Positions 1-8,584 of a stretch of DNA of 64,000 nt are shown here, piece after piece. The notes under the pieces were generated by a model, which saw nothing but the letters and a program-made list of their open reading frames with translations, had not been told where the DNA came from and did no database searches. The position numbers were made by a program, and so were the translations under genes. Location of the stretch: NCBI GenBank assembly GCA_041441915.1, contig JASDRS010000006.1, forward strand, positions 62,001 to 126,000. Reading direction: 5' to 3'. Every line of letters begins with the position of its first letter. The stretch's first letter is position 1. This DNA comes from UBA10365 sp041441915 (GTDB lineage: Bacteria > Pseudomonadota > Alphaproteobacteria > Rhodobacterales > Rhodobacteraceae).

Positions 1-769
1 GGCGGAATACTTCCATCGCATCGAGGGCTACTTTGTCTTCATAAGCTGCATGGGCAAAAAGCTTAACGGTTTTAATATTAGTGATCGTATCGACCACCTG
101 CCCTGAAACCATCGCGCGGGCGGCGGCCCGCGCAGCAGAATTTCTCTTCACACGCGGTACAAAGTACCGGATCATAAAGACATAAACTACCAGCCAAAGC
201 GCTAAAAGCCCAGCAGTTCGCGGATCAATCGTCAGCAAATAAATCACCGAGGCAATCACAGAGGCAAGAGCAAAAGCGCCAGTATTAATAGCCTCAGTCA
301 CCACATCGGTGACCGCACGTGCAGCTTGCATTTGCTTCTGCGCAATACGCCCAGCAAAATCATTGTCAAAAAACGTGATGGCCTGTCCCAAGGTCCAGCG
401 GTGCAAACGGGACAAAACCAATGGCATGACATTGGGCCCAATGATGATTGCATTAGCTGCCGACGATGCCGCAAAGGCTAAGGGCCTTGCTATCAGATAA
501 AACACCGCACACCCGCCCAGCACCCAAGCATGATCGAGAAAGAACCCTTCAGGCCCAGTCACAAGCGATGCATCAACCACCCAGCCCAAAATCCAAGCCG
601 ATATCACCTCCATCGTGCCTGCAGTGGCCGAGACACATGCCGATAAACCCAACATCTTCCAAGAGCCACTTAAGCACCAGTTAAAAAAGGCACCAATATT
701 GCGCGGTGGTGGGCCGAATGCAGGCCGAAAGGCCGGCATCCAAGAGCCTAGGCCCAAAAGCATTTTCAT
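1..769 (-). CDS. ABC exporter half-transporter, N-terminal membrane part (partial)
   Basis: Only the first 256 or so residues lie inside the window; the rest runs off the left edge. The visible part has several hydrophobic segments and the layout of an ABC exporter transmembrane domain. It resembles the membrane half of its neighbour, for example in the FDNDFAGRIAQKQMQ segment compared with FESDFAGRLANRIMQ next door. Its ATG overlaps the TGA of the upstream exporter gene (ATGA), so the two are translationally coupled and probably form a heterodimeric exporter in the inner membrane. The substrate cannot be told from sequence; lipid, peptide or drug export are all possible. Confidence 0.85.
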   Translation of the reverse strand, partial: MKMLLGLGSWMPAFRPAFGPPPRNIGAFFNWCLSGSWKMLGLSACVSATAGTMEVISAWILGWVVDASLVTGPEGFFLDHAWVLGGCAVFYLIARPLAFAASSAANAIIIGPNVMPLVLSRLHRWTLGQAITFFDNDFAGRIAQKQMQAARAVTDVVTEAINTGAFALASVIASVIYLLTIDPRTAGLLALWLVVYVFMIRYFVPRVKRNSAARAAARAMVSGQVVDTITNIKTVKLFAHAAYEDKVALDAMEVFR

Positions 770-2607
770 TTAGTCACTTCCGTTTTAATAAAGCCGCCTG
801 ATTGACGCGACCAAAATTTGGCATAAAGTCCCTGCTGGGCCAAAAGATCGGCATGGCTGCCCTGTTCGACCACACGCCCCTCATCAAGCACCACAATGCG
901 GTCAAGTTGTGCAATGGTGGAAAGCCTATGGGCAATTGCGATCACGGTCTTGCCTTGCATCAGACCATAAAGCGTGTCTTGGATCATCCCTTCAACTTCA
1001 CTGTCAAGCGCGCTGGTGGCTTCGTCCAGAATCAAAATAGGCGCATTTTTCAAGATGACACGCGCCAAAGAAATACGTTGGCGCTGACCACCCGAAAGCT
1101 TAACCCCACGTTCGCCGACATGAGCACCATAGCCGTTTCGGCCAGCAGGGTCTTGCAAGGCTAGAATAAATTCGTGCGCCTGTGCTTGTTTGGCCGCATA
1201 AATGATCTGCGCGTCGGTGGCACAGTCAAAGCCGTAGGCTATATTTTCGCGCACAGAACGATGTAAAAGGCTACTATCTTGCTGGACCATACCAATTTGG
1301 CTACGCAAACTGTCTTGAGTGACCTGTGATATATCTTGGCCATCGATCAATATTTGCCCCGTCTCTGTATCGTAAAAGCGTAAAATAAGTTTAACAAGCG
1401 ATGATTTTCCCGCACCTGAGCGGCCAATCAGACCAATTTTTTCGCCGGGTTTAATGTGAAGATCAACGCCCTGCAAACCACCAACATCGCGACCATAATG
1501 ATGTGCCACGCCTTTAAGGGCTATCTCACCCTTAGTGACGCGCAGATCTTTGGCACTTGGAAAATCAACCAAAGAAATGGGCTGAGCAATCGTTTCCATC
1601 CCTTCAGCCACAATTCCCAAGGCCTGCACCAAAGAGGTGGTAGCCCACATCACCCAATATGACATGTTATTAAGCCGCAATGCCAAGGTTGAGGCAGCAG
1701 CCACAGTGCCCACACTAGCTTGACCGTTATACCAAAGGGTCAGCGACCAACCCACTACACCTGCGATCAAACAGCCATTTAAAAAGGTGAGTGCGAGATC
1801 CATGATGGTGATGATACGCATCTCTTTTTGGAAGGTGACTCGAGCAGCTTCAATAGTTTCTTTTGCATAATCAATTTCACCCCAATGCTGTCCTGCAAGC
1901 TTGACTGTGTGAATATTGGTGTAGGCATCCACCACCCGACCAGTCACCGCCGAGCGCGCATCAGACGAAGCTTTCGAAGCAGGGCCTGCACGCTTCACAG
2001 TCCACATTACCAAGACCGCATAAAGCGCAAACCAAATCACTAAAGGTAGGGCTAGGCGCACATCGGCCTCCGCCAAAAGCGCACCAGCTCCCAACACAGT
2101 TACGGCCGAAAAGGCCATAGCGTCAAAGGTTTGAAACACGGCGTCACCCGCGGCAGGCGGCGTTTGCATGATGCGATTAGCCAGACGGCCCGCAAAGTCA
2201 CTTTCAAACCAGCCTACAGGTTGGCGCAACACATGCGAATGGGCGCGGTAGCGGATCATCGTTCCAAAATTTGGTAAGATCGTATTGTGCAGAAGGGCAA
2301 CATTGGCGCTAATGATAAAAGGGCGTAAAATCACCACTGTCAGGGCCATGCCCAAAATCTCAACCCTGTGGGACTGCCAAATGCCGACAGGTGAGCCATT
2401 AGTCAAAAGATCAACCATGCGGCCCAAATACCAGATCAAAAATACATCAAAACCGGCCGCAATGACAGAGAGAGCCCCCGTGGCCATAAACACCCGCTTA
2501 AAGGGTATAACATATTCGCGCAAAAACGGCCAAAGCCGAGTTTCTGGACGGTCATTTGGTAGATAAGCGCGGTAAGGATCAACAAGGTTTTCAAAAAACC
2601 GAAACAT
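766..2607 (-). CDS. ABC exporter, fused permease and ATPase
   Basis: This 613-residue half-transporter has an N-terminal six-helix membrane domain and a C-terminal nucleotide-binding domain. Walker A (GRSGAGKSS) is near residue 394, the signature LSGGQRQR near 507, Walker B ILILDEATSALD near 525, followed by an H-loop histidine in AIAHRLSTI. All ATPase motifs look intact. I chose the ATG at 2607 because AGGG sits about 9 bases upstream; an upstream start at 2652 would add 15 residues with no obvious ribosome site. It is coupled by a 4-base overlap to the next exporter half. It lies downstream of cca, with a gap of about 64 bases from this start. The transported compound is unknown. Confidence 0.9.
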   Translation of the reverse strand: MFRFFENLVDPYRAYLPNDRPETRLWPFLREYVIPFKRVFMATGALSVIAAGFDVFLIWYLGRMVDLLTNGSPVGIWQSHRVEILGMALTVVILRPFIISANVALLHNTILPNFGTMIRYRAHSHVLRQPVGWFESDFAGRLANRIMQTPPAAGDAVFQTFDAMAFSAVTVLGAGALLAEADVRLALPLVIWFALYAVLVMWTVKRAGPASKASSDARSAVTGRVVDAYTNIHTVKLAGQHWGEIDYAKETIEAARVTFQKEMRIITIMDLALTFLNGCLIAGVVGWSLTLWYNGQASVGTVAAASTLALRLNNMSYWVMWATTSLVQALGIVAEGMETIAQPISLVDFPSAKDLRVTKGEIALKGVAHHYGRDVGGLQGVDLHIKPGEKIGLIGRSGAGKSSLVKLILRFYDTETGQILIDGQDISQVTQDSLRSQIGMVQQDSSLLHRSVRENIAYGFDCATDAQIIYAAKQAQAHEFILALQDPAGRNGYGAHVGERGVKLSGGQRQRISLARVILKNAPILILDEATSALDSEVEGMIQDTLYGLMQGKTVIAIAHRLSTIAQLDRIVVLDEGRVVEQGSHADLLAQQGLYAKFWSRQSGGFIKTEVTK

Positions 2608-2671
2608 ATGATTTGCCCTTGAGTTTTGCACCTGTCTACCAACAGATAGCACAAATCCACGCGCAGGGAAG

Positions 2672-3829
2672 TTAGGCCAGACGCAAAAGCGCTTCTTTGC
2701 TCAAGCAAAAGCCCGAAGCAATCCACTGATTCTCTAAGTCCTTCAACTGTGCGCCGATCATAGGACCGCGCAAAGCTGGGTCAAGGTCGGCAGCACTTAG
2801 GGGAAAAGTTGCACTTGCACCCAAAGCCAAGTCATCTAACATATCTGAGGGCAATGACGTTTCAAACAACGCAGAACGGCACAAAAGAACCGAATAGGCC
2901 ACATCAGCCCCATGGCGGTAAGCCAAATCGCAAGCCGATGTAGCAAGGCCAATTTCTTGGCGCAAAAGGGCCAGTGTACGCAACTCGCGTCGCGTCAGGC
3001 GCAGGCGCGGTGCATCCAAAGGCCCGCCCAAGATGACCAATCGGCGTAGAAAATCAGGGTTGGACCCATCTTCCAAATGCACCAAAGGCGCCAAGGCTTT
3101 GGCATCAGCGCCAGGCAGTATCTTTGCCAAAACGCCTGCGGTTTGCATGGCCGCAACTGCGGGGCTAGGGTTTTGTGCCAACAGAAGTTTGCGCATTTCT
3201 GCGCCTATTCTTTCTGCTGGCAGTGCATTTACACCCTCAATGTTCGCAGAGCAGGCGGCCAGCGCTTGTGGATCAATGCCCCCCGCTGGATCAGCATAAA
3301 GCGCATAAAATCTGAAAAATCGTAAAATCCGTAGATGATCTTCTTGGATGCGTGCTACAGCGTCGCCCACAAAAACCACGCGCCCCACCATCAGGTCATC
3401 TAGCCCTCCCAATGGATCAATCACATGACCTTCCGCATCAGCATACAGTGCATTCATAGTAAAATCACGTCGCTTGGCATCTTCTATCAAATTAGTGGAA
3501 AATTCTACAACCGCATGGCGGCCATCCGTTTTCACATCACGGCGAAAGGTAGTTATTTCATGGACGATAGAACTGGCCACCACCGTAACGGTACCATGGT
3601 CGATACCAGTTGGAGTGGCCTTAAAACCACAGGCACGCGCCAAATCTATTACATCTTGTGGCCTCGCATCGGTGGCCAGGTCAAGATCGCTCGTTTCACA
3701 CCCCAAAAGCGCATTTCGAACTACCCCGCCCACGAAATAAATTTCAAACCCCTGCGCGGCAAACGACCTACATAACTTTTGTGTAGGTTCTGCCTGTAAC
3801 CAATCTTGCTTTAAGGTTATTTGACTCAT
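2672..3829 (-). CDS. cca: CCA tRNA nucleotidyltransferase
   Basis: A 385-residue class II nucleotidyltransferase that builds or repairs the 3' CCA end of tRNAs. The N-terminal head has the VGGVVRNALLG motif near residue 35 and the metal-binding DLDLATDA motif near 50. These are followed by FRRDVKTDGRH, RRDFTMNALY and DPLGGLDDL, all typical of the family. The start at 3829 overlaps the stop of the upstream Nudix gene as ATGA, which indicates translational coupling. A longer reading frame upstream of this start overlaps the Nudix gene and is unlikely to be used. The order hslO, Nudix, cca is common in Rhodobacteraceae. Confidence 0.93.
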   Translation of the reverse strand: MSQITLKQDWLQAEPTQKLCRSFAAQGFEIYFVGGVVRNALLGCETSDLDLATDARPQDVIDLARACGFKATPTGIDHGTVTVVASSIVHEITTFRRDVKTDGRHAVVEFSTNLIEDAKRRDFTMNALYADAEGHVIDPLGGLDDLMVGRVVFVGDAVARIQEDHLRILRFFRFYALYADPAGGIDPQALAACSANIEGVNALPAERIGAEMRKLLLAQNPSPAVAAMQTAGVLAKILPGADAKALAPLVHLEDGSNPDFLRRLVILGGPLDAPRLRLTRRELRTLALLRQEIGLATSACDLAYRHGADVAYSVLLCRSALFETSLPSDMLDDLALGASATFPLSAADLDPALRGPMIGAQLKDLENQWIASGFCLSKEALLRLA

Positions 3830-4416
3830 GGCTGCACCCTTTCCGCCAGATCGCGCAAAATTCGGGCCGTAGCGCCCCAGATGTAATAGGGCCCGTAAGG
3901 CACCACATAAAAGTACCGCCATTCTCCGTGAAAGCGCCGCCTTTCAATTCGAAAATTGGCCAGATTGGCAACATGAGCCAATGGAACGACAAAGACTTCA
4001 TCAACTTCAGATATCTGAAGGCAGGGCGTAAAATTGCCAGTCAAATGTGCCAAAATCGGGGTGACTTGAAAACCGGTGATCGTTTCGTGCGATGCAAGCG
4101 CACCAATAACGGTTAAGTTGTCGGCGTTTAAGCCAATTTCTTCATGGGCCTCGCGCAACGCCGCCGCTTCAGCCGAGCTATCGTGGTCTTCAACCTTGCC
4201 GCCCGGAAAAGAGATTTGTCCTGGATGATCCAAAAGTCGTCGCGAACGTTTGGTCAAAACAACAAAAGCTCCTTCGGATTTTTGCCAAACCGTAACCAAC
4301 ACTGCAGCCGAACGCAAAATACGCGCTGCGGGTAATGAAAAATGCACGTTCAGATCAAAATCTGACGACGCCACAGCACTGCGGCTTAGGGCATTTTTAA
4401 GCACCTCAGGCCCCAT
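3826..4416 (-). CDS. Nudix hydrolase, CoA pyrophosphatase type
   Basis: A 196-residue Nudix protein. The Nudix box GX5EX7REUXEEXGU spans about residues 72-95: GGKVE, then REAHEEIGL with the metal-binding glutamates. The preceding block TKRSRRLLDHPGQISFPGG is the extra motif of the NudL/NUDT7 subfamily, which splits CoA into phosphopantetheine and 3',5'-ADP. The start at 4416 has GAGGG five to nine bases upstream and overlaps the end of hslO by 11 bases. The frame stays open to 4470, but that start would overlap hslO by 65 bases. It is coupled to cca downstream. Confidence 0.88.
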   Translation of the reverse strand: MGPEVLKNALSRSAVASSDFDLNVHFSLPAARILRSAAVLVTVWQKSEGAFVVLTKRSRRLLDHPGQISFPGGKVEDHDSSAEAAALREAHEEIGLNADNLTVIGALASHETITGFQVTPILAHLTGNFTPCLQISEVDEVFVVPLAHVANLANFRIERRRFHGEWRYFYVVPYGPYYIWGATARILRDLAERVQP

Positions 4417-5401
4417 CCGCACCCTCGAAGCTATGACCAATTTCGTTCGGCGCAAATTCATAATGTGCACCGCAAAACTGGCAATCTGCAGTGATCACGC
4501 CCTGGTCAGTAACCATATCAGACAGATCATTTTGGTGATATGTGGCTAATGAGTCTTGAACCTTTTGGGCAGAACACGAACAGCCAAAGCGCAGCGGTTG
4601 CGCGTCAAAAACCCGCGCACCCTCTTCATGGAACAGGCGCACCAAAAGGTCAGTTGGCTGCACGGTGGGGCCTGTCAATTCCAAATTTTCTACCGTATCA
4701 AGCAGGGCATTGGCGCGACGCCAGTTTTCGCCCTCAGCGCCCTCTAAAATATCATCGGGGCGCAAAAGCCCACCGGGCTGCAAAGGTTCAAGCGCTGCGG
4801 CAAAGGGGCTGGCCTTGGGCATTGTTTGCAGCATCACGCCGCCAGCGCGCCAGCGCAGCGCTTCGCCAGGCAGTTGCGATTTGCCAAAAGTAAGTTCAAA
4901 CCGCGTGGGTAATTGTTCAGATTGCGCAAAGTAAGATTCTGCACAGTCCGAAAGCGACGCGCCCGTAATTGGCGTAATACCCTGATAGGGCACATTGCCT
5001 TCTCCCTGGTCGATCAAAATCGCAAAAAACCCTTTACCAATTTGCTCAAATGCTGAAAGATTTTGGCTTATTTTTTCAAGATCATAACCCGCGTAAGCGC
5101 GCACACGGGCAGGTTGGCCGCCATCAGTTGGGCCATAATAATCTGTGGCTATCATAGAAACCGCCCCCTCACCCCTTATTTGCAAGGACAGTTTCCAGCG
5201 CAGTTTAATAGTCTGACCGATTAAAGCGGTAAGTAACGTGGCTTCGGCCACCAAGGCTTCGATTTGAGGAGGATAGGTATGTTGGGACAAAATCTTGCCC
5301 AACACTCCGTCAAGACGCGCCACACGACCACGGATATCAGACAGATCAAGTTGAAACGGAAGAACCGTATCGTCCCATGCGATTTTTGATGTTATGGTCA
5401 T
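4406..5401 (-). CDS. hslO: Redox-regulated chaperone Hsp33
   Basis: A 331-residue protein matching Hsp33, a cytoplasmic holdase chaperone activated by oxidation. The C-terminal zinc centre is present as CXC near residues 274-276 and CXXC (CQFC) near 307-310. These four cysteines release zinc and form disulfides under oxidative stress. The N-terminal domain includes ATLLTALIGQTIKLRW, a conserved family stretch. The ATG at 5401 is preceded by AAGGGAAAAGTT. It is the first gene of the minus-strand block and lies divergent from the Nudix gene at 5479, with a 77-base shared promoter region. Confidence 0.93.
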   Translation of the reverse strand: MTITSKIAWDDTVLPFQLDLSDIRGRVARLDGVLGKILSQHTYPPQIEALVAEATLLTALIGQTIKLRWKLSLQIRGEGAVSMIATDYYGPTDGGQPARVRAYAGYDLEKISQNLSAFEQIGKGFFAILIDQGEGNVPYQGITPITGASLSDCAESYFAQSEQLPTRFELTFGKSQLPGEALRWRAGGVMLQTMPKASPFAAALEPLQPGGLLRPDDILEGAEGENWRRANALLDTVENLELTGPTVQPTDLLVRLFHEEGARVFDAQPLRFGCSCSAQKVQDSLATYHQNDLSDMVTDQGVITADCQFCGAHYEFAPNEIGHSFEGADGA

Positions 5402-5478
5402 AACTTTTCCCTTGAGCCTAGGCCTTGCCTTATCGTGAGTATATAGTAAGGGCAACAGTTGCTCAGAGGTTGTCTTAT

Positions 5479-5931
5479 ATGCGCAGATTTGGCCAGGTCC
5501 CTAATCCACACCAACGTTATCACCGCAGGCCAGGAGTTTACGGTATTTTACTGCGAGCGGGGGCACTTTTAACAACCTTTCAAGAGGCCCCTATCCCTGA
5601 ATTTCAATTGCCCGGTGGTGGAATTGATCGGGGCGAACATCCGATCGCGGCTTTGCACCGCGAAGTGCGCGAAGAGACAGGCTGGCGTATCAAAGCGCGA
5701 AGGCACTTAGGAACCTATAAGCGATTTACCTTCATGCCAGAATATGATCTTTGGGCCGAAAAGATTTGCCATATTTATTTAGCGTGGCCCGTCATTCGCA
5801 TCAGCGCACCCACCGAAAAGGGCCATGTTGCCGTTTGGATGGACCCCAACACCGCCATAAATCAATTGGCAAGCGACGGCGATAGGTTCATGTTATATAA
5901 GGCCTTCCCGCTGACAAAAAACAGCCGGTAA
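5479..5931 (+). CDS. Nudix (MutT-type) hydrolase
   Basis: A 150-residue single-domain Nudix hydrolase. The Nudix box runs from about residue 44 to 67: LPGGGIDRGEHP, then REVREETGW with all metal-binding glutamates. Family members split nucleoside diphosphates linked to another group, and the substrate here is unknown. The start at 5479 follows AGAGG; the frame is open to an earlier ATG at 5425, but that would reach nearly to the hslO start. The gene stands alone, divergent from hslO, with a 540-base non-coding stretch after it. Confidence 0.85.
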   Translation: MRRFGQVPNPHQRYHRRPGVYGILLRAGALLTTFQEAPIPEFQLPGGGIDRGEHPIAALHREVREETGWRIKARRHLGTYKRFTFMPEYDLWAEKICHIYLAWPVIRISAPTEKGHVAVWMDPNTAINQLASDGDRFMLYKAFPLTKNSR

Positions 5932-6474
5932 GTTATTATTAGAATAAAGGCCTCGAGGGCAATTGAAGACACGTCGTTATTTTTAGGTGACACGCCTATC
6001 AGGCTGGTGGCTTTGACGGTATGCATTTTGTGCTTTATGTTGGATAAATTCAAATTCACATATTGACGATGCATATTCTGGAATGCCTTGCAATAAAGAG
6101 ATTTAACGGACAAATGGTAATTGGGTTAGAATTTTGGAAATGTTAGTGACGAGAATGGCCAAATAAAAAGAAAATATGCGCCTAAAAACGAGAGTGCTCG
6201 CCTAGTGAGTAAAATTAATCCCAAGCCAGAGTTGCAAGAAAAACGTATAATAATGACTACCAAAGAGGCCCGATTTTCCAGTGTTCTTTAAAAATTTAAA
6301 TACTATGTTTGTATAGCATGTAGCACTAGGCAGAATTGTACTATTGTTTCATAATTGAAAAGCGGTCTATTTATGCATAATAAGATTATTAACAATTTCA
6401 AATGATTGATTATATAAGACCTCCATAACAGGATTATATGGATGGCGTCTCTATCTCTAACCTTAATTGGTCAA
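5932..6474. other. A/T-rich intergenic stretch, no gene seen
   Basis: This stretch separates the housekeeping block from the A/T-rich catabolic island. I found no open frame with a plausible ribosome site and family resemblance, and no tRNA-like fold. Open frames here are short and rich in A/T-biased codons, as expected by chance. It marks the left border of the composition change. Confidence 0.6.
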
Positions 6475-8421
6475 CTAACTTTCAGAGAACATAGGGCCAC
6501 CATGATATCGTGGAAAACCGTACCCATTGACCATAACAACATCTATATCACTTGATTTTTTTGCTATTCCCTCGGATAACAATTGCAAACCTGCATCCCT
6601 CATACTTTTTAAAACTCGAGAAATAATTTGTTCCTCTGAAATCACGGTTCGATTAGTCGATTTTAATCCCGCTTCTCGCAAAATAATTTCCTCTACAAAT
6701 TTATCGGGCTGAGCATCGCCACTCGCATAATCGTACCAACCTTTTCCAGACCTATGGCCAAGTCGACCAACTTCACATAGGGCGCGGACAACTTTCAAAG
6801 AGTGTCCTGAAAAACTCTTGGCCACGGCGTGATGTTTTAGGCTGGCTAAAGACACATCAAGTCCTAAAAGGTCTTCCATCTCAAATATTCCTATAGAAAA
6901 CCCGTAGGAACGCATTGCTTGGTCAATCTCCCAGGGAAAGGCGCCAGCATCTATCATATTATAGCATTCACTAAGACAGCCATAGCTTATTCGATTGCCG
7001 ATAGAGCCGCCACAGATTGCTGTCGGTATCGTAATTTTCTGAAGTTTTTTGCCAAAAGCGACCCCTGTAGCAAGAACATCTGGGCTCGCTGAGGTGGTGA
7101 CAACCAACTCCATCAATTTCGTGCTATATGCTGACAAAAAGAAGTGTAAACCTATAACCCGAGATGGGTCGTGCATCGGTACAGAGAAAATATTTGGATC
7201 ACGGTGGGACGCGATCCTTGCAATAATAGCATCAGGGCGCATTACTTGTTCCAGCTCAGCAAAGACCGTACGTTTTTGCTCCGAGTTTTCAAACATAGCA
7301 TCAATGACAAAATCCACACTGGAAAGCTCATTATATTTTTCCCCAAACTTGAGTCGATCAAGCATCAATTTTATTTCGGCATCAGTTATAACACTTTGTT
7401 TTTTTGCATAACAAAGTTTGTTTCTAATAAGTTTTCGAGCAGAATCTGCCGCTTTATCATCTGGCTCTATCATGATTAAATTAAGCCCAAAAATTAGGCA
7501 CACCGCGGCAACTCCTGAGCTCATCTCACCAGATCCCACAATGCCAACTTGATCTAAGGGACGCGGCTTAATACCTTTAATTTCTGGCAATTTACCTGAT
7601 GAACGTTCTGCAAAAAAAATGTACTGAAGTGCTTTGGATTGAGGGTCAGACATTTGTTCCAAAAAAATATCTCTTTCTATTGAAAGAGCGTCTAATGGAG
7701 TAAGCCTTAGAGCATTTTCAATACATCGTATTGCAGCAAGTGGCGCATTCTGCCCATGCGAACTTGCACAAATTCTTTCAATCTGATTAGCCCATTTTAC
7801 CTTATCGACATTGACTGGAAAAGGACGATCAATAATAGGCTGAGGTAAAGGTTTTAGAATGCATCCAATAACAAATTCAAAAGCCATATCTTTAATGTTT
7901 GTTTTCGAAACTTTATCTATCAAGCCAATATCCATGGCCCTCTGCGCAATCACAGGTTTACCACTCGTAACCATCTCAAGCGCGGCAACAGCACCTATTA
8001 ATCGTGGTAGTCGCACCGTACCTCCAGCACCAGGTATAAGGCCAAGCGTGACCTCAGGGAGCCCAAGTTTAGTCGTGCTAGTGGCTATGCGATAGTGACA
8101 ACCAAGTGCAATCTCAAGCCCACCACCAAGCACCGTGCCATGCAAAACAGCAATCCAAGGCTTAGTTGCTTTTTCAATTTCATTTATGATATAAAATAAG
8201 TATGGAGCTTCAAGCGGCTTTGCAAACTCAGAAATATCTGCGCCTGCGATAAACGTACGCCCCGCACACATTAATAAAACCGCTTCAACTGACTTAAGCG
8301 CCTCCGATTTTTTGAGCGCGTCAAGAAGCCCGACCCGCACCGCTTTAGACAGCGCATTTACGGGTGGATTATCTACGGTCACAATGGCAATCTGACCCTC
8401 ATGTCTAAAGTTTACTACCAT
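6475..8421 (-). CDS. FadB-like enoyl-CoA hydratase/3-hydroxyacyl-CoA dehydrogenase, shortened C-terminus
   Basis: A 648-residue fusion. Residues 1-190 form a crotonase fold with the oxyanion-hole segments AGRTFIAGADISEF and GTVLGGGLEIALG and the catalytic glutamates in LPEVTLGLIPGAGGT. From about residue 290 a hydroxyacyl-CoA dehydrogenase domain starts with GSGEMSSGVA. Its catalytic His (GLHFF), Glu (KLMEL) and Asn (GNRI) are kept. However, the usual SNTS segment is replaced by SHRDPN, losing the expected serine. The protein stops right after NGYGFPRYHGGPMF, where relatives continue for several dozen residues. It is probably co-transcribed after the oxidoreductase at 8585. Dehydrogenase activity is doubtful; hydratase activity is likely. 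Confidence 0.85.
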   Translation of the reverse strand: MVVNFRHEGQIAIVTVDNPPVNALSKAVRVGLLDALKKSEALKSVEAVLLMCAGRTFIAGADISEFAKPLEAPYLFYIINEIEKATKPWIAVLHGTVLGGGLEIALGCHYRIATSTTKLGLPEVTLGLIPGAGGTVRLPRLIGAVAALEMVTSGKPVIAQRAMDIGLIDKVSKTNIKDMAFEFVIGCILKPLPQPIIDRPFPVNVDKVKWANQIERICASSHGQNAPLAAIRCIENALRLTPLDALSIERDIFLEQMSDPQSKALQYIFFAERSSGKLPEIKGIKPRPLDQVGIVGSGEMSSGVAAVCLIFGLNLIMIEPDDKAADSARKLIRNKLCYAKKQSVITDAEIKLMLDRLKFGEKYNELSSVDFVIDAMFENSEQKRTVFAELEQVMRPDAIIARIASHRDPNIFSVPMHDPSRVIGLHFFLSAYSTKLMELVVTTSASPDVLATGVAFGKKLQKITIPTAICGGSIGNRISYGCLSECYNMIDAGAFPWEIDQAMRSYGFSIGIFEMEDLLGLDVSLASLKHHAVAKSFSGHSLKVVRALCEVGRLGHRSGKGWYDYASGDAQPDKFVEEIILREAGLKSTNRTVISEEQIISRVLKSMRDAGLQLLSEGIAKKSSDIDVVMVNGYGFPRYHGGPMFSES

Positions 8422-8584
8422 ATTTTATTTAAATCCTTGGGCTTTGGCAGGGATGAAAAATAAATTTTTAATTTCTTTAAAAGCTTCAATTTTTGGCTAG
8501 TGACTATAAAATCTACAGCTATCATCAAACACTTTATTAAAAATACATTGGCTTCAAGGTAGAAAAAATTCAAATGGCCTCTAC

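Noticed and set aside
3700..3730. A T-loop-like TTCGAA sequence suggestive of a tRNA
   Set aside because: It lies inside cca, and no acceptor or anticodon arms can be drawn; similar words elsewhere also fail.
5862..6113. An 83-codon minus-strand frame after the Nudix gene
   Set aside because: A/T-rich chance frame overlapping the Nudix gene end, without recognisable features.
6360..6477. A frameshifted remnant that might restore the missing end of the FadB-like protein
   Set aside because: Other frames after the stop show no convincing match to the usual C-terminal segment, so I report truncation only.
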